Shown: piece after piece, positions 35,458 to 46,419 of the stretch
How positions within the stretch are numbered: position 1 is the first letter of the stretch
How the letters are laid out: every line of letters begins with the position of its first letter
Source: Elymus sibiricus
Taxonomy: Eukaryota > Streptophyta > Magnoliopsida > Poales > Poaceae
DNA: 64,000 nucleotides
Assembly (NCBI GenBank): GCA_039707655.1
Contig: CM077667.1
Location: 418,915,409-418,979,408 of the forward strand
Direction of reading: 5' to 3'
Program-made: the position numbers and the translations under genes
The notes under the pieces: model-generated
What the model was told of the DNA's origin: nothing
Databases searched by the model: none
Seen by the model: only the letters and a program-made list of their open reading frames with translations

Positions 35458-35954
35458 TGTCGTGGTTTTGTCATGGCAGATGTCCCCGTGAAAGGACTTA
35501 GGTTCGAGGCCATCGCTAAGGCGGTGATCTCGAAGGTGTTGGTCGGAATCGGGAGACAAGGGTTACCCAGGTTTGGCCCCTCGGAAAGAGGTAAAAGCCT
35601 ACGTCCTGCTTTGTGTTGTATTGATTGGGTATCGATTACAAGGGAGCGAGTTCGCTTGACCTAGCTATCGATGAGTTATTTCGTGGCCTCAGCCGCCCAG
35701 GTAACCCGCCTTTATATACACAGGTCGAGGCCCTGGGCTTACAAGAATCCGGGCCGGGTTATACTTGATAACCGACCTCACCTCTAACTACACATGCCTT
35801 GTCTAACAAGCCGCCACCGGGTTACATATTGTCTTCTGGCTCTGGGCCTCTAGACACACTGAGCAGGCTTCTTCCAAATCTTCACTGCTAAGCCGCCAAC
35901 CTCCTGACCCGGCCCCACCTGGGCGGGTCTCACCACGGGGTTATATCCCCAGCA
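35458..35954 (-). repeat. Solo Tat-type LTR
   Basis: On plus it runs TGTCGTGGTTTTGTCATGG to TATATCCCCAGCA, 497 bp. Flanks are CCTCT (35453-35457) and CGTCT (35955-35959), a duplication with one mismatch. Same family type as the Tat-3 LTR at 57116-57653, but clearly diverged. Inserted within the env-like ORF of Athila-1. Confidence 0.85.
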
Positions 35955-36349
35955 CGTCTATCCGCTACTTTGCCTTGTTTAATGGGAAGTGTGTATTAGG
36001 TAAGCAGGACTGTAGTGCATTATGCACTCCTGACTTGAGCCTTATTCATACTGCAGTAACATGCGGGAGACGTTATAACCTAGGTGCAATAGTTGCCGGG
36101 AGGCTACACAGTAACTCCAGTATTGGTGACTTGTATGGAGGAATTTATGCTTCTCGCATAGCCGCAAAATTAAGAGTCTCACATCAACCTAATGATCTTG
36201 TGTTGCCTGATAAATATTTAGATTTTGAAGCCATGCGTCGACATGAGTTTCTTACAAGTGATGCCAGGGACTATAAGTACAACTTAGTATTTGATAAATA
36301 TAGACATGTTCCTGTTACTTTGCATGCACCTGCTCTCTTTGATTTTTAG

Positions 36350-38547
36350 AGCAAACTGAGATATTTTGTTCTAGAATATAAAGATGCGTTGGAGGCTGCA
36401 CAAAACGCTTCCATGAGTTATCACTCTAACTATTATCCAAACCAGCCATGGTAATTACCAAGCTAGGCCAAAAGCCTAAGCTTGGGGGAGTACGTGTTTC
36501 TCACCAATATTACATTCATGTTCACACACTTCATATAAACTGTCGGTGTTCATCCTCTTTCATTGTATATCCATGTTAGATTTATTTTTCCGTTTTCTTC
36601 TTGTATGTTTGAAAACTTTGAAAAACCCAAAAATATTTCTCGCTTCTTTTTTGTTTTTCTTTCCCTCTTTGATTAGTTGTAGTATTAAAAGAAAAACCCA
36701 AAAATATTTCCTTTACTTGTTGGGAGCTTTCCCGTGTAAATAGTTTTTCTCATTTTTGTTTTTCCTTTTTGTTTGTTTGCCTTCTTCGAGAAAAAACAAA
36801 AAACTCCAAAAATATTTTATTGTTTTTCTCTGAACTTCTTTTCTTTTATTTGAGGCGTTGAAAGGAGAAGATCACAATGAAAATGTTGAGTGGCTGTCAA
36901 ATGCATAAATGTTGATCAAACGAAAAATGCACCATTACCTTGTCTTCTCCTTTGTCTGAATGTTCGCATATTTCAGCTTAATCCACGGCACCCTTGCACT
37001 ATTATTATTATCACTATTCGGCCGGGCGAGTGAAAGGCAATAATGATGATATTTGATGAAGTGATCGTGGCAAAGGAAGCTGGTATGAACTCTTCTTGTT
37101 TTCCGTTTTTGTAAATATGTTTAGCTCGTTCGATCTTGATTCAGTGTATCATGAGCGAACATGTCTATGATGACAATTAGAGATTATAGTTTATCATGCC
37201 ATGCTTAAACATCTAGGAGTAGATAATTATTTATCTTATGTGTTAACATGCATTAAAATGGGTATGCTATGGTATGGTAGTATGGTATTTCTCTCTGAGT
37301 AATTCGAGCAGCTTGACTTGGCCCATGTGCAAACATGTAGTTGATTCAAAACCAATGCAGCCTTCATGATGTTTAAATTCAAAGTGTTCATATCCTACCT
37401 ATGCTAATATCCAATGTTAATTATTCATAATGCATGATTATGACCGTTTTCGCTCTCTAGCTGGTCGCTTCTCAATCTATTGCTAGCCTTCACCTGTACT
37501 AAGCGGGAATGCTGCTTGTGCATCTAAACTCCTAAACCCAAATTGTTCCCCATGAGTCCACTATACCTACCTATATGCGGCATTACCCTGCCATTCCAAG
37601 TAATTTTGCATGTGCCACCTCTAATACTCAAATACACATCAGTTTTGTGTGCTCGTACCGCTCATGGAGCGATAGAGCAGTCAGTATCTTCCATGCTAAG
37701 CGGGTTATTCTCTAGATGGGCGCTTATTCCTCCGTTATTGCACGAGAGAGGCTAGTAAAAAGGATGCCCAGTCCTGTAAAATCAAAAATAATTAAACAAA
37801 CTCCTGGGGCAAGTTAATATGTTGGCAAGCACCCGTGGATTCAGTCAGCCATGGTTTGTGTATGTATGGTGGAAGGAGTAAACTTTACAATTCCGCTTGG
37901 GAACCACCAATAAGGTGTTTAGCATGGAAGATATTGAAAACTCTATTGTAATGTTGAAAGGAAAAGCGCACCACCCAGAAATATAATTTCATCTCTGTTT
38001 TAAAACTTTGAGCTCTGGCACCTCTGCAAATCAATGCTTCCCTCTGCGAAGAGTCCTTCTAGTTAGTTTTTTTTTATCGAGTCATCACCCTCTTATTAAA
38101 AGCACCAGACTGGAGAGCACTATTGTCATTCTTTTGCATTGAGTCTAGTTAATGTTGGATGTGACCATGGCTGGATCTTTCCTACTCTGAATTATAATGT
38201 TTAGTCGTTGCTTGAACCTCGGAGGTGCTCTGCATTCATGTTTTGCAGCCACAGAAAGGGCTAGCGAAATACCATGTCATCATATTATATCATGATTTTT
38301 CTGACAAATGGTTGGCATGTGAGATATCTTATTATTGCTCACTAGTTGGTTATGTATTGCCATGAGTAAATATGATGCTTAATTGTTATCATGGATATGT
38401 TATTTATGATTTATGCTGAAAACTTGAACACTAGCTAAGCATATATACAACAAGAAGAACAAAAGAGTTTGTAAAAGTTTTCTTTATCACTTTCAGTTTA
38501 TCAACTGAATTGCTTGAGGACAAGCAATGAGTTAAGCTTGGGGGAGC
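36350..38547 (+). other. Athila-1 3' untranslated region and polypurine tract
   Basis: About 2.2 kb of AT-rich sequence with no gene. Short blocks match the 3' regions of Athila-2 and Athila-3, for example GAGTCCACTATACCTACCTAT near 37552 and CTTCCCTCTGCGAAG near 38036. AAGCTTGGGGGA occurs twice, at about 36478 and just before the LTR. The proximal polypurine tract AAGCTTGGGGGAGC is at 38534-38547. Confidence 0.7.
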
Positions 38548-39927
38548 TATACGTCTCCAACGTATCTACTTTTCCAAACACTTTTGCTCCTGTTTTGGAC
38601 TCTAAGTTGCATGATTTGAATGAAACTAACCCGGACCGACGTTGTTTTCAGCAGAACTACCTTGGTGTTATTTTTGTGAAGAAAAAAAGTTCTCGGAATT
38701 GGACGAAACTTTTTGTGATTTTTTTCTGGACTATATAATGAATTTTGGAGCAAAGAACTACCAGAGAAGGGCTGTCGTGGGGCCACGATCGCGCCCAGGC
38801 CCTGGCCGTGCGTTGTTAGCTCGTGGGTCCCACGCAGCTCCCCCTACCCTAACTCCAGTCCTATAAATTCACATTTTCGGAGAAAAAATCAGAGAGAAGA
38901 TTTCATCCTGTTTTACGAGACGGAGCCGCCGCCACCTCCTGTTCTTCCTCTGGAGGGCTGATCTGGAGTCCGTTTGGGGCTCCGGAGAGGAGGATTCGTC
39001 GTCGTCATCATCACCATCCCTTATCCATTGACAATTCCATGATGCACACCACCGTGAGTGAGTAATTCCTTTGTAGGCTTGCTGGATGGTGGTGGGATTG
39101 GATGAGATTGATCATGTAATCGAGTTAAGTTTGATAGGGCTTGATCCCTAGCATCCACTATGTTCTGAGATTGATGTTGCTATGACTTTGCTATGCTTAA
39201 TGCTTGTCACTAGGGCCTGAGTGCCATGATTTCAGATCTGAACCTATTATGTTTTCATGAATATAAGAGTGTTTTGGATCCTATCTTGCAAGTTGTAGTC
39301 ACCTATTACGTGTCATGATCCGCATACCCCAAGGTGACAATAATTGGGATTCTTTCCGGTGATTGTCGTAATTTGAGGAGTTCATGTATTCACCATGTGT
39401 TAATGCTTTGTTCCGGTTCTCTATTAAAAGGAGGCCTTAATATCCCTTAGTTTCCAATAAGACCATGCTGTCATGGGAGGGTAGGACAAATATGTCATGC
39501 AAGTTCTTACCGCAAGCACGCATGACTATATACGGAATACATGCCTACATTACATTGATGAATTGGAGCTAGTTTTGTGTGTCCTAGTGTGTAACTGTTA
39601 CATGATTGATGTCATCCAAATCATTATCCATCACCGATCCACGTGCCTACGCTTTTCTCATACTGAATCTTGCTAAGTTACTACAGTCATTGCTACTGTT
39701 ACAACTGTTACAAAATTGCTACTACCGCTGTCATTGCTACTATTGCTACTACTATTTGCCGTGCTACTAAATCTTTGCTGCAGAGAGATATCCCAGGTGT
39801 GGTTGAATTGACAATTCAACTGCTAAGTCCAATAAATACTCTTTGGCTCCCCTTGTGTCTAATCAATAAATTAGGGTGAAATACTACGCGTGAAGACTGT
39901 CGCGGTCCCCTATACTTGTGGGTATCA
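38548..39927 (+). repeat. Athila-1 3' LTR
   Basis: 1380 bp. It starts TATACGTCTCC, so the expected terminal TGATACG has lost a base, and ends TGTGGGTATCA. The TATA-like box is near 38862. It matches the split 5' LTR (1827-2337 plus 23520-24326) and is followed by the GCGAA duplication. Confidence 0.9.
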
Positions 39928-39932
39928 GCGAA

Positions 39933-41416
39933 CACGCAAGGTTTGCATATCATTTCTTTGATAGATGGAGTAGAATGAGTATAGATAGGGATAAACACAA
40001 TACACGAAGGCAGGCAGGCGTGAACATGGTGCCCGGAGCAGAAAGATAAGGGATGCTCGGCCCGAACAGAGGATACAACATAGCTAAACCCACCAATCCC
40101 GAACCAAGAGCGGCAACGCCGACCCAACAAAAGCATCAACATCTCGAACCAAAACCGGGGACATCGCCAGCGAGGAAGATGGCGCCTTCAAGAAGGAGGA
40201 CGACACCGAGATGCCGTCACCATCCGGTCGAGAGGATCAGACCTAGGGTTTCCCGTGAGCTCGAAGAGGGGCTCAACTGAGGGCCTTCGCAGTGCCTCCA
40301 AGAAGGAAACGACATCCGCAGACACCACCGCTGCCAGCATCGACAAGCCGAGCAGAGATTTCTCCCTGGTCTGAGGCTGAGCAATCCCATATCCGCCATA
40401 TATGGAAACAAAGATGAGGAGGCCAAAGCCGGTCGGAGCCACCAGGTCGGAAGGGGATTGGCTCGGCTGCATCTGCCGCCGGGGGATGGCACCGCCTCTG
40501 AACCCACGAGCATTGGATCTGGCAAAAGAGGGGGCTTTGAGGCCTATAAGGTCGGGCAGGTGGCAAAGCACACCACGAGGGGGTGGGGAACGGTGTCCGG
40601 CAACGCCGGCAAGCTAGGAATGGAGGGACGTAGATCCTAGCTACCGTGGCCATAGTCATCGGAACGTCGGAGAACCATGCGGGCTGGAAGGAACACAACT
40701 GCTGGGGCGTCGATGCCGGAGCCGCCCGGCAGAGGACGCCGACAACCATGGACACCGGAGGGACGCGGGTCCAAGGTCGTCGGGGCCGGAGCAGCGCCAG
40801 CAAGTACCCACCTTGAGGGGCTTCATGGCTGGCACTAGCATTGTAGACTAATCGCCGCCACGAGAGCCATCGTCGCGGCTCGGGGGAGAGGACGGGCTAC
40901 CGGTTGACAAGGGGGGAGAGGACGGGCCACAGGAAGGCAGGCATCGGACACCCTTGCGACCGGCCACAGATCCCGCGCCCAATCCATGGGCAGTAGCACC
41001 TGCAGGGCTGGGCCGTGCACGAGGGCGAGGGAGGACTGCCGGGGACGACGCCCTGTGGCCGAGGCCGGCACGCTCTGCCCGTCGACGGAATAGCAGAGAC
41101 GTGCAACAGCTGGGAGGGAGGCGCCCGAGAAGGAGCTCCGTGACGTGGGGGCGGGGGAGTGCGCAGGGGAAGAATCCGTCCTGCCGCCGTCTTCTCGAGG
41201 GGCGGCACGACCATGTTGGTCGCCCCCACCGGCGGCGGCGCAGCAGAAACGGGCAGGGAGCTAGGGCGCCCTGCGGCGGCGGTGGATCGGGGGCATGGCG
41301 GGGCGGGGTGGGGAGCACGTGGGGGATGGGGGAGAACAGATCCGCCCCTATGCTGCCATCCCGGGGCGCGGCGCGGCTTCGCCGACCGGCCCTCCGGCGA
41401 CGGCGCAGCGGGGGCG
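39933..41416 (-). mobile_element. LINE-like retroposon, right part, no clear ORF2
   Basis: Read on minus, this is GC-rich sequence from 41416 that becomes AT-richer and ends AAATGATATGCAAACC then TTGCGTGTTCGCGAA. That terminus resembles the 3' end of grass LINEs and continues across Athila-1 at 1826. Open frames of up to 218 residues exist on minus (41504-40848) but are arginine/proline/serine-rich with no endonuclease, RT or zinc-knuckle motifs. It could be an internally deleted LINE or a non-autonomous retroposon. Confidence 0.45.
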
Positions 41417-43060
41417 TGATGTCTACTACGCAACCTTCTTCTTGTAGACTCGTGTTGGGCTTCCAAGCGCAGAGTTTTGTAGGACAGTAGCAAATTTCCC
41501 TCAAGTGGATGACCTAAGGTTTATCAATCCGTGGGAGGCATAGGATGAAGATGGTCTCTCTCAAACAACCCTGCAACCAAATAACAAAGAGTCTCTTGTG
41601 TCCCCAACACACCCAATACAATGGTAAATTGTATAGGTGCACTAGTTCGGCGAAGAGATGGTGATACAAGTGTAATATGGATGGTAGATATATGTTTTTA
41701 TAATCTGAAAATATAAAAACAGCAAGGTAGCAAGTAACAAAAGTGAGCACAAACGGTATTGCAATCCTTGAAAACAAGGCCTAGTGTTCATACTTTCACT
41801 AGTGCAAGTTCTCTCAACAATACTAACATAGTTGAATCATATGTAAATCCCTCACGTGCGACAAAGAGTTCACTCCAAAGTCACAAATAGCGGAGAACAA
41901 ACGAAGAAATTATTGTAGGGTACAAAACCACCTCAAAGTTATCTTTTCCGATCAATCTTATGAGCTATCCCTATAAGTGTCACGAACAGCCCTAGAGTTC
42001 GTACTAAAATAACACCTTAAGATACACATCAACCAAAACCCTAATGTCACCTAGATACTCCAATGTCACCACGAGTACCCATGGGCTTGATTATACGATA
42101 TGCATCACACAATTTCAGATTCATCATGTTCAATCCAACACAAAGAACTTCAAAGAGTGCCCCAAAGTTTCTACCGGAGAGTCAAGACGAGAACATGTGC
42201 CAACCCCTATGCATAGATTCCCAAGGTCACGGAACCCGCAAGTTGATCACCAAAACATACATCAAGTGGATCAATAGAACATCCCATTGTCACCACGGAT
42301 ATCCCATCGCAAGACATACATCAAGCGTTCTCAAATCCTTTAAAGACTCAATGCGATAAGAAAACTTCAAAGGGAAAACTCAATTCATCACAAGAAGATA
42401 GAGAGGGGAAAACTCCATATGATTCATCTATATTAATAAAGCTCGCGGTACATCAAGATCATGTCATCTCAAGAACACGAGAGAGAGAGAGAGAGATCAA
42501 ACACATAGCTACTGGTACATACCCTCAGCCCCGAGTGTGAACTACTCCCTCCTCGTCATGGAGACCGCCGGGATGATGAAGATGGCCTCCGGTGATGGTT
42601 CCCCCCTCCGGTAGGGTGCCGGAACGGGCTCCCGATTGGTTTTTCGTGGCTACAGAGGCTTGCGGCGGCGGAACTCCCGATCTAGGTTTCTTTTAGGGGG
42701 TTTCTGTATTTATAAGAATATTTGGCGTTGGAATCACGTCAGGTGGACTCTCGAGGGGGCCACAAGCCAGGGGCGCGCGCCCTAGGGGGGTGCGCCCCCT
42801 AGGCTTGTGGCTGCCTCGGGACTCCTCTCCGGTATCTTTTTGCTCCAGTATTTTTTATATTTTCCAAAAATATTCTTCGTAAATTTTCAGCCCATTACGA
42901 GAACTTTTATTTCTGCACAAAAAAAACGACACCATGGTAGTTCTGCTGAAAACAGCGTCAGTCCGGGTTAGTTCTAATAAAATCATACTAAAATCATATA
43001 AAATTATTGTAAACATGGCATGAATACTTCATAAATTATAGATACGTTGGAGACGTATCA
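41417..43060 (-). repeat. Athila-3 LTR
   Basis: On minus TGATACGTCTCCAACG to GTAGTAGACATCA, 1644 bp. The first 450 bp match the Athila-2 LTR; the rest is unrelated to it. A hairpin block near 42758-42812 precedes (on minus) TATAAATAC at about 42707. A (GA) microsatellite is at about 42480-42497. Confidence 0.88.
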
Positions 43061-44087
43061 GCATCCTCAAGCTTAATTCCTGCTCGTCCTCGAGTAGGTA
43101 AATGATAAAAGAAATAATTTATGAAGTGTGAATGCTAGCAAGTGCACAAGTTTGATCAATGATAATTCCAATCACTTTTTCTAGCATCAATATAAACCAT
43201 AAACAGTTGCTCATCTCATAAAACTTCTCATGATCAAGTAACAAGCTATTCACATGTTAAAGTATAGACCAGAAAGTTTCTTGAAAACTAACAAACCATA
43301 TTCCTAGTCATCGAACAATTGCAATTCATCTTATTTCCAGGAAGGGTCTATGTAAGAGCTTTGATTTAGCAAATTCCACATACTCAACTATCATATAGTC
43401 TTCCATGATTATTGACCATCAAAGCATATTTTTAGAACAAATAGCATCCATCGAACACAGAGAAAGATAGGGGCTTAATGTTTCACCTCCCAACTTATTT
43501 ATCATATAGATAATTGTCAACAATAATAATTCATGATGAAATATATTTGTGTGGATATATATGTCTAGATCATTCCCCAACACATGACGCTTGCCAAGAG
43601 AAAAAGGCGAAATATAGGAAGTGGTGAAGATCACCATGACTCTTGCATAAAGGTAAGTACTAGAAAGTAAAAGATAGGCCCTTCGCAGAGGGAAGCATTG
43701 ATTTGCAAAGGTGCCAGAGCTCGAGCTTTTAAAACAGAGATGAATAATAATTTTGAGCGGTATGCTTTCATTGTCAACATAAAAACCGAGAGATCTCGGT
43801 ATCTTCCATGCTAGATACATTATAGGTGGTTCCCAAACAGAATGGTAAAGTTTTTACTCCCCCTCCACCAATCAATCACACTCCACGGCGAGCCGAATCC
43901 ACGGGTTCCGTCCATACAAACAACAATCCTGGGGGAGATTTGTTTCATTATATTTTGATTTGATTTTTGAGCATGGAAGTGGGCATCCCGAATACCAGCC
44001 ACTTTCTCGTGAATGATAGTGAATCAACACATATCGTGAGAATAACCCACCTAGCATGGAAGATACTGACATCCCCTAGTCACTATA
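43061..44087 (-). other. Athila-3 3' untranslated region
   Basis: AT-rich, non-coding. A 133-residue minus-strand open frame (43820-43419) has a same-sense counterpart at 17189-17527 in Athila-2. Its conservation reflects shared element sequence; no domain is recognisable. Confidence 0.65.
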
Positions 44088-45115
44088 TGTGACGCCCCCA
44101 TTCTTGTCCGTACGCTAATCATGCACACAATGCGTACGACCAAGATTAGGGACTCACTGATTGATATCACAACACAACAAAATACACAAATATAAAGGTC
44201 ATATAGCTTCATATTACAAGCCAGGGGCCTCGAGGGCTCGAATACAAAGCTCGACATAAACACGAGTCAGCGGAAGTAAATATATCTGAGTACAGACATA
44301 AGTTAGACAAGTTTTGCCTTAAAAAAGCTAGCACAAACATAAGCACGGGTCGAAAGAGGCGAGGCCTCCTTCCTGGGAACCTCCTAACTACTCCTGGACG
44401 TCGGAGAAGTCTACGTCGTAGTAAGCTCCATCCTGCTGGTAGGGGCCTCCGTCGGGGTAGTAGTAGTTGACATCTCCAGCGTACTCCATCTCCTGGGCTC
44501 CATCGTCTGAACGCGGCAACGTATCGAGGGGGGGAAGAGAAATGCAAAGCAACAGTGAGTACTCATCCAAAGTACTCGCAAGACTGACATCAGAACTATG
44601 CTAAGTATGCATCATTATCAAGGGGAGGGGTTATCTGGACTGACTGCAGAAAGCAAGAATAGGGAGAAGGCCTAGTCCTATCGAAGACTAGCATCTTCAA
44701 CATCTTGCAGCATTAGAAGAGTGCAGATTGGTATCTCACATATAGTCATATTGTTGTAGCAATTTTAATTTAGTAACCACGCCCAGAGATCCTCCCTCGA
44801 CTCCCTGCGAGGAAGCAATCTCGGAGCCACAATTCATTTCAAATTAAATTACAATTATAGTTGTATAAGGTCAAGGTACAACTCCAAGTCGTCCTGTTAC
44901 CGTGGACACGGCTATTCGAATAGATTTATCATCCCTGCAGGGGTGCACCACATATTCCCCAACACGGCTGAGTCACCTCCGGCCGGACACACTTTCCTGG
45001 GTCATGCCCGGCCTCGGGATATCAGCACGTCGTCGCCCGACCTAGGCTCAACGAAGAGGCCAGCCCGCCGGTCTAAATCCTAAGCGCGCAGGTTCGTGGG
45101 CCCACTTGCCCTTGC
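44088..45115 (-). repeat. Tekay-like LTR fragment, minus strand
   Basis: On minus it ends ATGGGGGCGTCACA at 44088, a typical Tekay/Del LTR terminus. Inside are landmarks shared with the plus-strand Tekay-1 LTR, such as TCGAATAGCCGTGTCCACGG (near 44905, minus) and the GAGTACTCAC block near 44570. The piece stops at the CTTGC preceding Tekay-1. A 60-residue acidic minus-strand frame (44570-44388) corresponds to the DVDEGD-type frame of the Tekay-1 LTR. Confidence 0.65.
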
Positions 45116-46408
45116 GGTAACACTCCAAAATTTTTGATTTGGTTTTATCAAATTCTTTATTGGATTTGGAGGGAGTTATTTGAATTTTTCTAAAAAGACT
45201 CTCCTTCTCAAAACTTTTAATGACAAATCTTTTATGAAACCTTCTCAATCTTGATTCTGGTCTTGAGGGTTTTATAACATGTGTTGGTCCAACACATATG
45301 CTCTTGGGTTATTTTGCTATTCCTTTTATTAAAAGGAATTTCTATGATATTGGATTTGTTTTTCCCTATCTAAGAATACTTCTAAGCTACTCTCTTTCCC
45401 TAACCTTCATTTCAAAATTTTCTTCCTAAAACCCTCCTCCCTACTTTGGGTCAAGCCAAGCATGCCATTCTAGCAAGCCCCAATCTCTTTTAAATCTTAT
45501 TTCTATTTATTTTATACTCAAATCATTTTCTGTCTTTTATTTGGAACCTTGGGATTTACAAAGGAAGTGTCAAATTCCTTTGAGCATTGACCCCAAGAAA
45601 ATTATCCTAGTTTCCCTTTAGTACCCTCAACCTAGTTCCATCAAGGGCTGCTGGAGCACAGTTCAAATATTTCAAAAATTGTTTACAGCAAGTTTGGACC
45701 AGATTTGCTATTTTTGGTGAAATTCATTCTTTTCCTTCCCCATAAATTCTGAGAAAATTCATGAAGTCTCTGGATGCAGCAAGAGACCTCCCCTCCAAGT
45801 TTCAGCTCTAGATAATTTTTCCACGTGTGTCAATCGTTTCATCGAGCAGTTGGCGTGCACTGTTTCAGTCAAAGATTCAGAGTTCAGTGTTAAAGCTTCA
45901 GTGTCAGTATCGTTTTCTTCAGAGCTTCGGCGTCAATCTCGCCAGTAATTGCAGTGGCGCCATGCTCCCTGTTCCTCCTTCTTATCCAGTGGCCGCACGG
46001 TCGGTTGGCGTCTTCCCCTGGTCGCCGGTGAGCTGGTAGGGGTACAGCGTCCCCGTGAGCGGCGGCAGCAATGCCCGCTGCGGTCGCCAGAGAGCTCAGC
46101 AAGTAGCGGCGCCGTCCAGCACCGCCCGCACCACCCAGAGCCTCCGTGTGGCCGTCCTCTCCGCTGTGCGCACTGCAGAACCGTCGCCGTGGCCTGAGAA
46201 GCACAGAGCACGCTCTCTGCCACCGACGTGCCCGTGAGCACCGTTCCGTCGAGCCGTGGAGTATCGCCCAAGTTAGACCCAGCTTAAGCCAAAAATGGAG
46301 CCGGCAGACCAATCCGAAGCTGCCCCGTCGCCAGAATCCTTCGTTCGATCACCTCCTCGCCGTAATTGCTCGCCGGAGTAATCCCGCTTGCGGCACCCCC
46401 TCGCCCGC

Positions 46409-46419
46409 CTATAAATAGG
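46409..46419 (+). promoter_or_regulatory. TATA box of Tekay-1 5' LTR
   Basis: CTATAAATAGG in a GC-rich context (CTCGCCCGCCTATAAATAGG), followed 30-60 bp downstream by pyrimidine-rich CCTCTCCTCCTATCC, a Y-patch-like start region. A strong match to a plant core promoter. Confidence 0.75.

Larger units (their letters stand above)
28043..36349 (+). pseudogene. Athila-1 env-like ORF, split by two insertions
   Basis: Starts MADAKSCLWPCEEF at 28043. Coding pieces are 28043-28218, 35253-35457 and 35960-36349. The Maximus-like element (TSD CACCC) and a solo Tat-type LTR (TSD CCTCT/CGTCT) account for both gaps. Disregarding those insertions and one copy of each duplication, the phase is conserved across both sites and no stop occurs before TAG at 36347, giving about 256 codons. 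Recognisable segments are SLSLEEFSVACKLPLWG and FLTSDARDYKYNLVFDKYRH. It sits where Athila elements carry their extra (env-like, ATHILA ORF) gene. No clear signal peptide or membrane segment is visible, so an envelope role is not shown. Confidence 0.72.
1827..39927 (+). mobile_element. Athila-1: Athila-type gypsy element, host to nested insertions
   Basis: The 5' LTR begins TGATACGTCTCC at 1827. The 3' LTR ends TATCA at 39927. The perfect 5-bp duplication GCGAA flanks them (1822-1826 and 39928-39932). Order: split 5' LTR, primer site at 24338, gag, protease, an LTR-like regulatory block, an env-like ORF, a long 3' untranslated region, a polypurine tract at 38534, and the 3' LTR. There is no RT, RNase H or integrase, so this copy is non-autonomous. 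Nested insertions account for most of its 38.1 kb; removing them leaves roughly 9.5 kb. Athila assignment rests on the PBS, the LTR type and the extra ORF between protease and 3' LTR. Confidence 0.88.
41417..44087 (-). mobile_element. Athila-3: 5'-truncated Athila fragment (3' region plus LTR)
   Basis: On minus: 3' untranslated sequence (44087-43061), polypurine tract (rc of 43061-43074, AAGCTTGAGGATGC), then a complete LTR. Gag, pol and 5' LTR are missing. The right end is cut at 44088 by a Tekay-like LTR. The 3' region closely matches 16950-17885 of Athila-2. Confidence 0.8.

Noticed and set aside
40848..41504. 218- and 198-residue minus-strand ORFs in GC-rich DNA
   Set aside because: Arginine/proline/serine-rich with several overlapping frames open, as expected in GC-rich non-coding sequence; no domain recognised. 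Kept only as part of the LINE-like feature.
43419..43820. 133-residue ORF with a counterpart at 17189-17527
   Set aside because: Its conservation is explained by the shared Athila 3' untranslated region; no domain, and the reading differs at both ends.
45890..46312. ORFs of 60-140 residues at 45890-47100, repeated at 55186-56400
   Set aside because: They lie in the two Tekay-1 LTRs and repeat because the LTRs do; not independent genes.
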